DNA of 64,000 bases from Gammaproteobacteria bacterium. Lineage in GTDB: Bacteria > Pseudomonadota > Gammaproteobacteria > Nevskiales > Nevskiaceae. Made by a program: the position numbers and the translations under genes. Each line of letters begins with the position of its first letter. Position 1 is the first letter of the stretch. This document shows positions 26,832 to 35,163 of this stretch, piece after piece. The stretch spans positions 62,001 to 126,000 of the forward strand of contig JAPLSB010000021.1 in assembly GCA_026398875.1 (NCBI GenBank). The letters are read 5' to 3'. The notes beneath the pieces were generated by a model. It was given only the letters and a program-made list of their open reading frames with translations, did not search any database and was not told the origin of the DNA.

Positions 26832-27116
26832 TCACTCCGGATACTGAAGCTTCAGCTTCGGGCTGCAGGCGATCGACTGGCAGACCAGTACCCAGCCCTG
26901 GGCCAGATCGTCTTCGTTGAGCACGCTGTTCGAGATCATCTCGACCTGGCCTTCGACCAGCTTCGCCATGCAGGCGGCGCAGCAGCCGGCGCGGCACGAG
27001 TAAGGCGGCGCCAGTCCCGCCGCCTCGATCACATCGAGCAGGATCTGTCCGGGCTCGGCGACGAGCTGATGGCTCGCGCCATCCAGCGCGACTTCGACCG
27101 TGGCCACTTCATGCAT
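26832..27116 (-). CDS. Plant-type 2Fe-2S ferredoxin
   Basis: A 94-residue ferredoxin with cluster ligands Cys41, Cys46, Cys49 and Cys79, in the C-x4-C-x2-C plus distant Cys pattern (SCRAGCCAACM, LVCQSIA). It resembles the stand-alone version of the C-terminal domain of KshB/PaaE-type reductases. It could donate electrons to the P450 of this block or to an oxygenase elsewhere such as KshA. No ferredoxin reductase gene is visible in the window. Confidence 0.9.
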   Translation of the reverse strand: MHEVATVEVALDGASHQLVAEPGQILLDVIEAAGLAPPYSCRAGCCAACMAKLVEGQVEMISNSVLNEDDLAQGWVLVCQSIACSPKLKLQYPE

Positions 27117-27182
27117 CGAACAGAAGCTCCTGCTTGGTTGAACAGTCCGCGCCAGGGATGGCGCGGTCTTGGCCAGGGACGA

Positions 27183-27968
27183 TCAATCCGCCCACATCAG
27201 ATAGCCGTTATCGATGCGCATCTCCGCGCCGTTGATGAAGCTGGATTCGTCGGACGCGAGGAACAGCACGAGGTTCGCGATGTCCTCGGGCTTGGCGAAG
27301 CGCGCCATCAGCTGCTTCTGGTCCATCGGGCGAACGGCGCTCTGCTGACCTTTCGGCATCGAGGCCTGCAGGCCGCTGACCATCGGCGTCATGATCCCGT
27401 CCGGGTGGATCGAGTTGCAGCGGATCTTGTAGAGGTTCATGCGGCAGTGCGCGGCAATGGAGCGCGTCATCGCCGCCACGGCGCCCTTGCTCGCCGAATA
27501 CGCGCAGAACGAGCCGACGCCGCCGATGCCGGCCATCGACGACATGTTGACGATCGAGCCGCCACCGCGCCGCTTCATCGCTGCAAGACCGTGATGGCAA
27601 CCCAGGAAGTAGCCATCGGAATTCACCCGCTGGATCTTCTGCCAGACCTCCAGGTTGGTGTTCTCGATGTTGCCGTAGATCAGGATCGCGGCATTGTTGA
27701 CGAGGATGTCGAGACCGCCGTACTCGGCCTCGGTGGTCGCGATGACCGTCTTCCAGTCGTTCTCGCTGGCGATGTCGTGCTCGAGGAACAATGCGCTGCC
27801 ACTGCCGTGCTGCGCGCAGAGCGCAGCAGCAACCTTGCGGCCGGCTTCGGCATTGACATCGGTCAGCACCACCTTGGCGCCTTCGCGCGCAAGCAGTTCC
27901 GCATCGGCCTTGCCGACACCGCTGGCTGCGCCGGTCACGATTGCCACCTTGCCTGCTACGCGTCCCAT
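27183..27968 (-). CDS. Short-chain dehydrogenase/reductase, hydroxysteroid dehydrogenase-like
   Basis: A 261-residue classical SDR: TGAASGVG at residues 12-19, LTDVNAE (Asp after beta-2, NAD-type), NNAAIL, NMSSMAGIGG with the catalytic Ser, YSASK. The region after it, AAHCRMNLYKIRCNSIHPDGI, carries a small insertion seen in 3beta/17beta-HSD-like bacterial enzymes. It ends with DNGYLMWAD. It lies between the flavoprotein and ferredoxin genes in the minus-strand block. The alcohol position oxidised is not inferable. Confidence 0.82.
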   Translation of the reverse strand: MGRVAGKVAIVTGAASGVGKADAELLAREGAKVVLTDVNAEAGRKVAAALCAQHGSGSALFLEHDIASENDWKTVIATTEAEYGGLDILVNNAAILIYGNIENTNLEVWQKIQRVNSDGYFLGCHHGLAAMKRRGGGSIVNMSSMAGIGGVGSFCAYSASKGAVAAMTRSIAAHCRMNLYKIRCNSIHPDGIMTPMVSGLQASMPKGQQSAVRPMDQKQLMARFAKPEDIANLVLFLASDESSFINGAEMRIDNGYLMWAD

Positions 27969-28023
27969 GTCTGCTCCCCGAATGAGTTTCTTGTTGTTCT
28001 GCTGGTTGTCGGTGCTGCTCGGC

Positions 28024-29712
28024 TCAGGCCGCGGCGGTCTGCGCCGCAGCAGATGCGACCAGCGCACGCGCCGCCCGCTGCCCGGACCACAGGCAGTCGG
28101 CCAGCGACAGCCCGCTGATGTAGTGATTCGAAGCCAGCCCGATCGCCGCGCGGCCAGCGGCATGCAGGCCGGCGATGGCGCAGCCATTGGCATCGAGCAC
28201 GGCACCGGTGGCTTCATCGACACGCAGGCCGCCGAGCGTGATCGCCGGGCACGGGAAGCGCGGATTGCGGGCCGAGATGTCGAGCGCCCAGAACGGGCCT
28301 TCGGTCAGCGGCTGGATCATCGCTGGCGACTTGTGGAAGACATCGCCGCCCTGCGCCGCCGCGTTGTATTGCGCAACAGTGGCTTCAAGCGCCTGCGGCG
28401 GCATGCTCATGCGCTGCGCAAGCGCGGCCACGTTGCGCGCCCGCGGCGAGAACAGCATCAGCAGCAGTGCAGGCACGCTCTGGAATGCCCAGAGGCCGCC
28501 GAACAAGGCATCGCGAATCGCGCGGCGGCGCAGGCCGGCATCGAGGATCAGCCAGGCGCGGCCTTCGCGGGCTTCGCACATCGCCACACCGAGCCGTGCG
28601 CCATAGGCCTGCTCGTTGCAGAAGCGCTGGCCGTGACGATCGACGACGATGCCCTTGGCCCACGGCAGCGGCGGATTGATGAAGCGCCAGGCCGAGACGC
28701 GGTCCATGCGCGCGGCAACGCCGCCGACCGACTGGCCCAGCCGAATGCCGCTGCCATCGCAGCCGGTGGTGCCCAGGCGCATGTTGGCGAGGTACTTCGG
28801 CGCATGGCGCGCGAGCATCTCGCGGTTGAACACGAAGCCGCCCGTGCTCAGCAGCACGCCACGCCGCGCGCGAATCCGCAGGCGCTGCGCCTGCTCGCGC
28901 TCGATCAGGCTGGCGCGCGCGCGCCAGCGATCGGCCAGCGCTGGCAACACGTTGTGCACCGCCTCGGCCCGGCGGATCAGCCGCGCATGCTCCACGGCAG
29001 CTGCCGACCCCGGCAGCAGGCGTTGAACTTCCACGCCGACCACGGCGCCGCTGTGGCGATCGACGATCAGCCGCTGCACCGCGCACTGCGTCTGCACCGG
29101 AATCGCAAGCGCTTCGACGCGCCGCCGCAGCACCGCGAACAGCGCCTTGCCGGACAGGCCGGCATCGCGCATGCGGTGACCGCGCGGTGCCGGCACGGCC
29201 ACGGCGGCCGAGTCGTCCAGGCCTTCGTTGCCGCTGTAGTAGAGGTAGCAGCCATCGGGCGGATACGAGGTCTTCGGCGGCGGCTGGTCGGAGTCGAACG
29301 AGGCCCCGATCGACTCCAGCCATTCGATCAGGCCGACGCTGTCCTCGCAGAAGCGGCGCACGGTGTCCGGCGTCACCGCATCGCCGACTTCGCGCAGCAG
29401 ATAGCGCTGCATCTGCTCCGGCGTGTCGGCATAACCGGCTGCGCGCTGCTGGCGCGTGCCGCCGCCGGCATAAACGACACCGCCACTTTTTGCCGAGGCA
29501 CCGCCGCCGTTGAAGCGATCGACGATCAGCACGTCCGCTCCAGCTTCCTTCGCGGTGATCGCGGCAGCCGCACCGGCTGCACCGAAGCCGACGATCAGCA
29601 CGTCGCAGTGCTGCGACCAGCCGGCCTCGGCCTCGTTCGAGACGATAATCGGGCCCTCGATCGCCAGCGTGCCGTCGGCAGTCGATGCGGGAGCGGAGGC
29701 GTCGGCGGGCAT
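28024..29712 (-). CDS. 3-Ketosteroid Delta4(5alpha)-dehydrogenase-like flavoprotein
   Basis: A flavoprotein of about 562 residues. The FAD-binding motif is VGFGAAGAAAAI; a second conserved segment is GGASAKSGGVVYAGGGT. The C-terminal SNHYISGLSLADCLWSG holds Tyr531-x-Ser533, matching the Tyr-x-Ser pair that is catalytic in the Rhodococcus Delta4(5alpha)-KSTD. These enzymes desaturate C4-C5 of 5alpha-steroids, feeding reduced bile acids or sterols into the Delta4 pathway. This separates it from the KstD-type gene at 16475, which has the YPGPG motif. I use ATG 29712; a TTG at 29724 is also possible. Confidence 0.68.
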   Translation of the reverse strand: MPADASAPASTADGTLAIEGPIIVSNEAEAGWSQHCDVLIVGFGAAGAAAAITAKEAGADVLIVDRFNGGGASAKSGGVVYAGGGTRQQRAAGYADTPEQMQRYLLREVGDAVTPDTVRRFCEDSVGLIEWLESIGASFDSDQPPPKTSYPPDGCYLYYSGNEGLDDSAAVAVPAPRGHRMRDAGLSGKALFAVLRRRVEALAIPVQTQCAVQRLIVDRHSGAVVGVEVQRLLPGSAAAVEHARLIRRAEAVHNVLPALADRWRARASLIEREQAQRLRIRARRGVLLSTGGFVFNREMLARHAPKYLANMRLGTTGCDGSGIRLGQSVGGVAARMDRVSAWRFINPPLPWAKGIVVDRHGQRFCNEQAYGARLGVAMCEAREGRAWLILDAGLRRRAIRDALFGGLWAFQSVPALLLMLFSPRARNVAALAQRMSMPPQALEATVAQYNAAAQGGDVFHKSPAMIQPLTEGPFWALDISARNPRFPCPAITLGGLRVDEATGAVLDANGCAIAGLHAAGRAAIGLASNHYISGLSLADCLWSGQRAARALVASAAAQTAAA

Positions 29713-29843
29713 GGGCGGGATCAACTCTCGTCGCGGCGCGAAGGGGCAAGCTCAGGGGCGCCAGAGCGGCGACAGATCGCGCTCAGGCTGCAGGCATTAT
29801 TTCGATCCACGGCGCAGCGGCATCGTCCGTTGGGACGACCGCG

Positions 29844-30305
29844 TCATGGCGGCCCGGCCATACCGGCAAGCTGCGCCGGCAGATTGAAGTCGAAGCACTT
29901 CTGCTCGGCGCGGCGGGTGATGCGCCAGCCATCCGGCGTACGCAGCAGTTCGTCGAGATACCAGAAGCCGAAAAACACCGTCTGCGGCTGCGGCTGGCCG
30001 GGCAGCGGCATGCGCATCGGGTTGAAGCAGATGCAGCGCGTGCTCGCGCGATCGCCATCGAAGACGATCGAGAGATTGCCGAGCATGTGGTAGTAGGCCG
30101 GGAACCACTGCAGCGTCTGCTGAAGCCAGCGCTTGATCTTCGGATAGTCGCCATGGATGCCGCCCATCGCGCGGTAGTCGATCTGCGCATCCGGCGTGAA
30201 CACGCGATCCAGCGCGTCGAAATCGCGGCGGTCGATCGCGCTTGCGTAGTCGCACATCAGTTGCTGGATTTCCAGCCGGTCGGAGATTTCCTGAAGGCTC
30301 AGCAT
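29844..30305 (-). CDS. SnoaL/NTF2-fold protein (ketosteroid-isomerase-like fold)
   Basis: A 153-residue protein of the SnoaL-like, NTF2 superfamily. The first helix and turn (LMCDYASAIDRRDFDALDRVFTPDAQIDY) align with the fold used by Delta5-3-ketosteroid isomerase, with Tyr20 near the position of the KSI catalytic Tyr. However, the KSI catalytic Asp (Asp38) does not align clearly, so isomerase activity is only a possibility; dehydratases and small-subunit-like roles also occur in this family. It is the first gene of the minus-strand block, opposite HsaC across a 265-base gap. Confidence 0.75.
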   Translation of the reverse strand: MLSLQEISDRLEIQQLMCDYASAIDRRDFDALDRVFTPDAQIDYRAMGGIHGDYPKIKRWLQQTLQWFPAYYHMLGNLSIVFDGDRASTRCICFNPMRMPLPGQPQPQTVFFGFWYLDELLRTPDGWRITRRAEQKCFDFNLPAQLAGMAGPP

Positions 30306-30570
30306 GGTGATGCTCGTGTCGGATCGGACCCGGCGCATGGCAACGCATCGGCGCTCGGCGGGCTTCGTCCCTATGGATGAAGCTGCGGCCAACAGGCCGT
30401 TGGTGTACTGGCGGCCGGCCGATCGGGAAGCTGGCTGCGGATCGGCCCCTGACCGGTCGTTCGGCATGTCCGGCCAGTGGCCGCGCTGCCCTCACCCCAA
30501 TGGATGAAGCGTGGGCTGCAGCGCGGTTCCGATAATGCGGCCACCTTCACACACCAAGAGTCACGAGCCC
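30306..30570. promoter_or_regulatory. Divergent control region between the two steroid blocks
   Basis: Divergent transcription starts from this gap toward the SnoaL-like gene on the left and hsaC on the right, so it should hold both promoters. TGGATGAAGC occurs twice (around 30373 and 30502); the first copy lies in an imperfect stem with GCTTCGTCC. I see no clear KstR or KstR2 operator consensus and cannot place -35/-10 boxes with confidence. Confidence 0.4.
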
Positions 30571-31458
30571 ATGGGTGGCATCCAGGCACTGGCCTACAGC
30601 GTCGTGCAAAGCACCGATCTATCGCGCTGGCAGACCTTCGCCGAGCAGGTGCTCGGCATGGCAACGACGCTGGCCGGCGGCCTGCTGCACATCAAGATGG
30701 ATGACCGCGCGTACCGCATCCTCGTCGTACCTGGTCCTGATGATCGCTATCTGGCATCGGGCTGGGATGTCGCCGATGCTGCCGCCTTCGAAGCCATCAT
30801 CGGGCGCCTGCAGGCCGCCGGCGTGGCCGTGCACCGGGCCGACGAGGCGCTGCTTGCTGCGCGCGGTCTTGCGGCACTCGTGCAGTTCGACGATCCCTCG
30901 GGCAACCGCCACGAACTCGGGCATGGCCGCACATTGCCGGACGCGCCGTTCACATCGCCGATCGGCGTACAGGGCTTCGTGACCGATCCCTACGGCCTTG
31001 GCCACACGGTATTGCCGGCGTTGAACTTCGAGGCCACCGAGCGCTTCTTCACCGAGCTGCTCGGCTTCGGCATCTCCGATGTCTTCAACTTCCAGCCGGC
31101 GCCGGACGCGCCGGTGATGCGCATCCATTTCCTGCACGCCGCTTGCGGCCGCCATCACAGCCTGGCACTGGCCGAAATGCCGAACCCGGCCGGCTGCGTG
31201 CACATGATGGTGGAGGTCGGCTCGATGACCGATGTCGGCCTTGCCCATGACCGGATGCTGGCCAGCGGCACCAAGCTGATGGCGACGCTCGGCGAACACG
31301 AGAACGATGGCATGACCTCGTTCTACATGATGACGCCCGGTGGCTTCGCGATCGAATACGGCTGGAACGGCATCACCGTCGATCCGGCCACCCATGTCAC
31401 GACCGAGATGCAGCGGGTCAGCGTCTGGGGTCACGACTTCTCGGTGGGCTTCCGCTGA
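30571..31458 (+). CDS. hsaC: HsaC, 3,4-DHSA extradiol dioxygenase
   Basis: A 295-residue type I extradiol ring-cleavage dioxygenase. HsaC cleaves the catecholic 9,10-seco-steroid 3,4-DHSA, the product of HsaA, with Fe(II). It has two vicinal-oxygen-chelate modules: residues 1-125 and 135-295. The iron ligands are at their expected places: His145 (GLGHTVL), His211 (VHMMVEV) and Glu262 (FAIEYG), with RHHSLAL as the conserved active-site segment. The match to mycobacterial HsaC is clear, including the end WGHDFSVG. First gene of the plus-strand ring-cleavage block; the stop overlaps the start of ipdA by one base. Confidence 0.92.
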   Translation: MGGIQALAYSVVQSTDLSRWQTFAEQVLGMATTLAGGLLHIKMDDRAYRILVVPGPDDRYLASGWDVADAAAFEAIIGRLQAAGVAVHRADEALLAARGLAALVQFDDPSGNRHELGHGRTLPDAPFTSPIGVQGFVTDPYGLGHTVLPALNFEATERFFTELLGFGISDVFNFQPAPDAPVMRIHFLHAACGRHHSLALAEMPNPAGCVHMMVEVGSMTDVGLAHDRMLASGTKLMATLGEHENDGMTSFYMMTPGGFAIEYGWNGITVDPATHVTTEMQRVSVWGHDFSVGFR

Positions 31459-32339
31459 TGGCGCTCGACAAGACCACGACGCTGCAGGCCGCCGTCGCCA
31501 GCCTGCAGGACGGCATGACCCTCGGCATCGGCGGCTGGGGCCCGCGGCGCAAGCCGATGGCGCTGGTGCGCGAGATCCTGCGCTCGTCGCTGCGCGATCT
31601 GACCGTGGTCAGCTACGGCGGCCCGGACGTCGGCATGCTGTGCGCGGCCGGCCGGGTGCGCAAGCTGGTGTTCCCGTTCGTGACGCTCGATGCGATTCCG
31701 CTTGAGCCCTACTACCGGCGGGCCCGTGAAAGCGGCGTGCTCGAAGTCATGGAGCTTGACGAGGGCATGTTCGAATGGGGCCTGCGCGCCGCCGGCATGC
31801 GCATGTCGTTCCTGCCGACGCGTGTCGGCCTTGGCAGCGATGTGCTGGCCCGCAACCCCGGACTGCGCACCGTCACGTCGCCGTACGACGATGGCGATGT
31901 CTATGTCGCGATGCCGGCGCTGAAGCTCGATGCCGCGCTGCTGCACGTCAACGAGGCCGATCAGCTTGGTAACACGCTGCTCGATGGCCACGATGTGTAC
32001 TTCGATCACCTGTACGCCCGCGCCGCCACGCGCACGATCGTCAGTTGCGAGCGCCTGCATGCCCAGCTCGCGCTCGATCCGGCACGCGCGCAAGCGAACC
32101 GCTTCGAGCGCTACCTGGTCAGCGCGGTCGTGCATGCGCCGGCCGGCGCGCATCCGACCAGCTTCGGACCGGACTACGGCTGGGACATGGCGCATCTGAA
32201 GCATTACTGCGCCTCGGCCCTGGCCGCCGAAGGCTGGGCGGCTTATCGCGCCGATTTCATCGATGCCGGCGAAGCCGCCTATCTCGACAAGTGTGGCGGC
32301 GCGGTGCGCATCGGCCGCCTGCCGCTGCCGGTGTTCTGA
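31458..32339 (+). CDS. ipdA: IpdA, alpha subunit of the COCHEA-CoA hydrolase
   Basis: A 293-residue class I CoA-transferase-type subunit. IpdAB is reported to hydrolyse the ring-C intermediate COCHEA-CoA, opening the last steroid ring, rather than to transfer CoA. The N-terminus reads DGMTLGIGGWGPRRKPMALVREI and is followed by VSYGGPDVGMLCA; HVNEADQLGN and SFGPDYGWDMAHLKHY are recognisable IpdA-type blocks. It partners with the next gene six bases downstream and with IpdC and EchA20 in the same operon. Confidence 0.88.
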   Translation: MALDKTTTLQAAVASLQDGMTLGIGGWGPRRKPMALVREILRSSLRDLTVVSYGGPDVGMLCAAGRVRKLVFPFVTLDAIPLEPYYRRARESGVLEVMELDEGMFEWGLRAAGMRMSFLPTRVGLGSDVLARNPGLRTVTSPYDDGDVYVAMPALKLDAALLHVNEADQLGNTLLDGHDVYFDHLYARAATRTIVSCERLHAQLALDPARAQANRFERYLVSAVVHAPAGAHPTSFGPDYGWDMAHLKHYCASALAAEGWAAYRADFIDAGEAAYLDKCGGAVRIGRLPLPVF

Positions 32340-32345
32340 ACAGTC

Positions 32346-33170
32346 ATGAGCGAATCCACCGCCATCACCCACGCCGTCACGCTGGCCGAATTGATGATCG
32401 TTGCCGCCAGCGAAGCCTGGCGCGACAACGGCGAACTGCTGGCCTCCGGCATCACCACGATTCCGCGCCTCGGCGCTTCGCTGGCCAAGCTCACGCACAG
32501 CCCCGAGCTGCTGATGACCGACAGCGAGGCCTATCTCGTTTCCGAGCCGGTGCCGCTCGGCCCGCGCGGCGACTACCAGCCGAAGATCGAAGGCTATCTG
32601 CCGTTCGAGCGGGTCTTCGAATGCGTCTGGGGCGGCCGTCGCCACGCGATGATCGGGCCGACGCAGATCGACCGCTGGGGCCAGACCAACCTGTCCGCCG
32701 TCGGCGACTACGCGAAGCCGAAGTCCGCCGTGCTTGGCGTGCGCGGCCTGCCTGGCAACAGCCTGTGCCATGCGAACTCGTTCTTCGTGCCGAACCATGG
32801 CCCGCGCGTGTTCGTCAGCGGCGAGGTCGACATGGTGTCCGGCGTCGGCTACAACCCGGCGCGCTGGCAGCCCGGCATGCGTCGCGACGACATCGACCTG
32901 CGGCTGATCGTGACCGATCTCTGCGTGATGGACTTCGAAGGCCCCGGGCACGCGGTGCGCGTGCGCTCGCTGCATCCGGGCGTGAGCTTCGAGCAGGTGC
33001 AGGCGGCAACCGGATTCCCGCTGATCGCCGCCCCGAACCTCGGCACCACGCCGCTGCCGAGCGCCGAGCAGCTGGCGATCATTCGCCGGTTGGATCCGCA
33101 CAACCTGCGCGGCAGCGTGCTGCGCGACAACCCGCCGGCCGTGCGCCAGGCTGCGGAGCGCGCGGCATGA
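32346..33170 (+). CDS. ipdB: IpdB, beta subunit of the COCHEA-CoA hydrolase
   Basis: A 274-residue class I CoA-transferase beta-type protein. Features are LAELMIVAASEAWRDNGELL at the N-terminus, then PRLGASLAKLTHSPELLMTDSEA, and the WGGRRHAMIGPTQIDRWGQT block. It pairs with IpdA. The canonical SENG glutamyl motif of true CoA transferases is not obvious; this agrees with IpdAB being a ring-opening hydrolase. The last codons overlap the next start in ATGA. Its place between ipdA and a crotonase follows the usual steroid C/D-ring gene order. Confidence 0.88.
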   Translation: MSESTAITHAVTLAELMIVAASEAWRDNGELLASGITTIPRLGASLAKLTHSPELLMTDSEAYLVSEPVPLGPRGDYQPKIEGYLPFERVFECVWGGRRHAMIGPTQIDRWGQTNLSAVGDYAKPKSAVLGVRGLPGNSLCHANSFFVPNHGPRVFVSGEVDMVSGVGYNPARWQPGMRRDDIDLRLIVTDLCVMDFEGPGHAVRVRSLHPGVSFEQVQAATGFPLIAAPNLGTTPLPSAEQLAIIRRLDPHNLRGSVLRDNPPAVRQAAERAA

Positions 33171-34078
33171 GTGACGGTGCGAACGACTGTGTCGAGCCGC
33201 GCAAGGTCGACATCAATTACGAGACCGAAGAGCCGGTGCTGTACCGCGTCGAGGCGGGCGCGGCCTGGATCACGATGAACCGGCCCGCGTATCACAACGC
33301 GCAGAACTCGCAGATGACCTATGCGCTCGATGCCGCGTTCCGGCGCGCTGTCGACGACGATGCCGTGAAGGTCATCCTGCTCGCTGGTGCCGGCAAGCAC
33401 TTCTCGGCCGGGCATGACATCGGCACGCCGGGCCGCGACCTGCACAAGCGCTTCGAGCGCACGCATCTGCTGCCCGATCACGTCAACAAGCCGGGCGCGG
33501 AGCTGCTCTACACGCGCGAGCAGGAGGTCTATCTGGGCATGTGCCGGCGCTGGCGCGATGTGGCGAAGCCGACCATCGCGCTCGTGCAGGGTGCCTGCAT
33601 TGCCGGCGGCCTGATGCTGGCCTGGGTCTGCGATCTGATCGTCGCGACCGAGGACGCCTTCTTCCAGGACCCGGTGCTGCGCATGGGCATTCCCGGCGTC
33701 GAATACTTCGCGCACGCCTTCGAGCTGCCGCCGCGCGTGGCCAAGGAATTCCTGCTGCTCGGCGAGCGCATGAGCGCGCAGCGCGCCCACGGCTTCGGCA
33801 TGGTCAACCGCATCGTGGCGCGCGACGCGCTTGAAGCCGAAGGCCGCGCGATGGCCGCGAACCTTGCCGAGAAGAGCCGCCTCGGCCTGTGGCTGACCAA
33901 GCAGGCGGTGAACCACGTCGAGGAATTGCGCGGCAAGCGCACGGCGATGGACGCGGTGTTCCACATGCATCACTTCGCGCACGCGCAAAGCGACCTCGTG
34001 CGCGGCAACAGCCTGGGCGGCCAGGACGCGAAGTCGATGGCCGAGGCGAACAGGCGCCAAGCGGACAAGGCCTCATGA
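33167..34078 (+). CDS. Enoyl-CoA hydratase/isomerase (crotonase)
   Basis: A 303-residue crotonase. Oxyanion-hole segments are HFSAGHDIG and GACIAGGLMLAW. In the catalytic region it reads FFQDPVLRMGIPGVEY; the first catalytic Glu position of classic hydratases appears as Asp. The protein is longer than a basic crotonase (about 260) because of a 20-residue insertion after GHDIGTPGRDLHKRF. It is coupled on both sides by ATGA overlaps to ipdB and ipdC, so it belongs to C/D-ring degradation. In Comamonas a comparable crotonase is encoded in this operon; I do not assign a step. Confidence 0.8.
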   Translation: MSDGANDCVEPRKVDINYETEEPVLYRVEAGAAWITMNRPAYHNAQNSQMTYALDAAFRRAVDDDAVKVILLAGAGKHFSAGHDIGTPGRDLHKRFERTHLLPDHVNKPGAELLYTREQEVYLGMCRRWRDVAKPTIALVQGACIAGGLMLAWVCDLIVATEDAFFQDPVLRMGIPGVEYFAHAFELPPRVAKEFLLLGERMSAQRAHGFGMVNRIVARDALEAEGRAMAANLAEKSRLGLWLTKQAVNHVEELRGKRTAMDAVFHMHHFAHAQSDLVRGNSLGGQDAKSMAEANRRQADKAS

Positions 34079-35163
34079 ACAGCGCCCTGCACACCGTGCT
34101 CTGCGAACGTCTTGGCTGCCGCCATCCGATCGTGCAGACCGCGATGGGCTGGGTCGCCGACGCAAATCTCGTGGCCGCCACCAGCAATGCCGGCGGCTTC
34201 GGCTTTCTGGCGGCCGCGACGATGAGCACGGCCACGCTGGAAGCCGAACTGGCCAAGCTGCGCAGCGCCACGGCCGCGAACTTCGGCGTGAACTTCCACA
34301 TGTTCCAGCCGAATGCCCGCGAAGTCATCGCGCTGTGCCTGCAGCATCGCGACCGCGTGCGGGCGGTCAGCTACGGACGCGGCCCGGATGCCGCGACGAT
34401 CCGCCGCTTCAAGGACGCCGGCATCCTGTGCATGCCGACGGTCGGCGCGCTGAAGCACGCGCTGAAGGCGGTCGAACTCGGTGCCGATCTGATCACCGTG
34501 CAGGGCGGCGAGGGCGGCGGCCACACCGGCTCGGTGCCGACGTCGCTGCTGCTGCCGCAGGTGCTCGACGCCGTGCGCGTGCCGGTGGTCGCCGCTGGCG
34601 GCTTCCACAGCGGCCGCGGGCTGGCGGCAGCGCTGGCCTATGGCGCTGCCGGCATCGCGATGGGCACGCGCTTCCTGATGACCACCGACTCGCCGGTGCC
34701 GCGCGCCACCTTGCAGCACTATCTCGCGGTCAACGATCCCGCGAAGATCCGCGCCAGCACGGCGGTCGATGGCCTGCCGCAACGGATGATCGACAACCCG
34801 GCATTGCTGAGCCTTGAGCAGGGCAGCCTTGCCCGTCGCCTGCTGGTGGCGCTGGCCAGCGCCTGGCGCTGGCGCGCGCATACCGGCATGAGTGTCGGCC
34901 AGATGCTGCAAACCTTCGTCGCCGCGCTGCGCGAAGGAGACTCCGCAGTGCAGACGATGATGGCCGCGAACGCGCCGATGCTGATTCAGCGCGCGATGGT
35001 CGAAGGCCATCCGGATGAAGGCGTGCTGCCGAGCGGCCAGGTCGCAGCGGTGATCGATGCGCTGCCGAGCGTGGCCGAACTGATCGACACCATCGTCCGC
35101 GAAGCCGAAGGCCGGCTCGCGGCACTGGCCCCCACTGCTGCCCGACTGCCGAGCGCCGCATGA
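34075..35163 (+). CDS. ipdC: IpdC, nitronate monooxygenase-like FMN oxidoreductase
   Basis: A 362-residue FMN TIM-barrel protein of the nitronate monooxygenase/2-nitropropane dioxygenase superfamily. The motifs are PIVQTAMGWVA at residues 18-28, NFHMF, TVQGGEGGGHTG with the phosphate-binding loop, VVAAGGFHSGRGLAAAL and GTRFLMT. IpdC is reported as the oxidoreductase that acts on a CoA-linked C/D-ring intermediate just before IpdAB. Gene order ipdA-ipdB-crotonase-ipdC-echA20 supports this call over a real nitronate oxidase. The ATG overlaps the previous stop. Confidence 0.83.
   Translation: MNSALHTVLCERLGCRHPIVQTAMGWVADANLVAATSNAGGFGFLAAATMSTATLEAELAKLRSATAANFGVNFHMFQPNAREVIALCLQHRDRVRAVSYGRGPDAATIRRFKDAGILCMPTVGALKHALKAVELGADLITVQGGEGGGHTGSVPTSLLLPQVLDAVRVPVVAAGGFHSGRGLAAALAYGAAGIAMGTRFLMTTDSPVPRATLQHYLAVNDPAKIRASTAVDGLPQRMIDNPALLSLEQGSLARRLLVALASAWRWRAHTGMSVGQMLQTFVAALREGDSAVQTMMAANAPMLIQRAMVEGHPDEGVLPSGQVAAVIDALPSVAELIDTIVREAEGRLAALAPTAARLPSAA

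Noticed and set aside
34075..35163. Nitronate monooxygenase as the real function
   Set aside because: The operon position between a crotonase and echA20 next to ipdAB fits IpdC better; nitronate oxidation has no context here.
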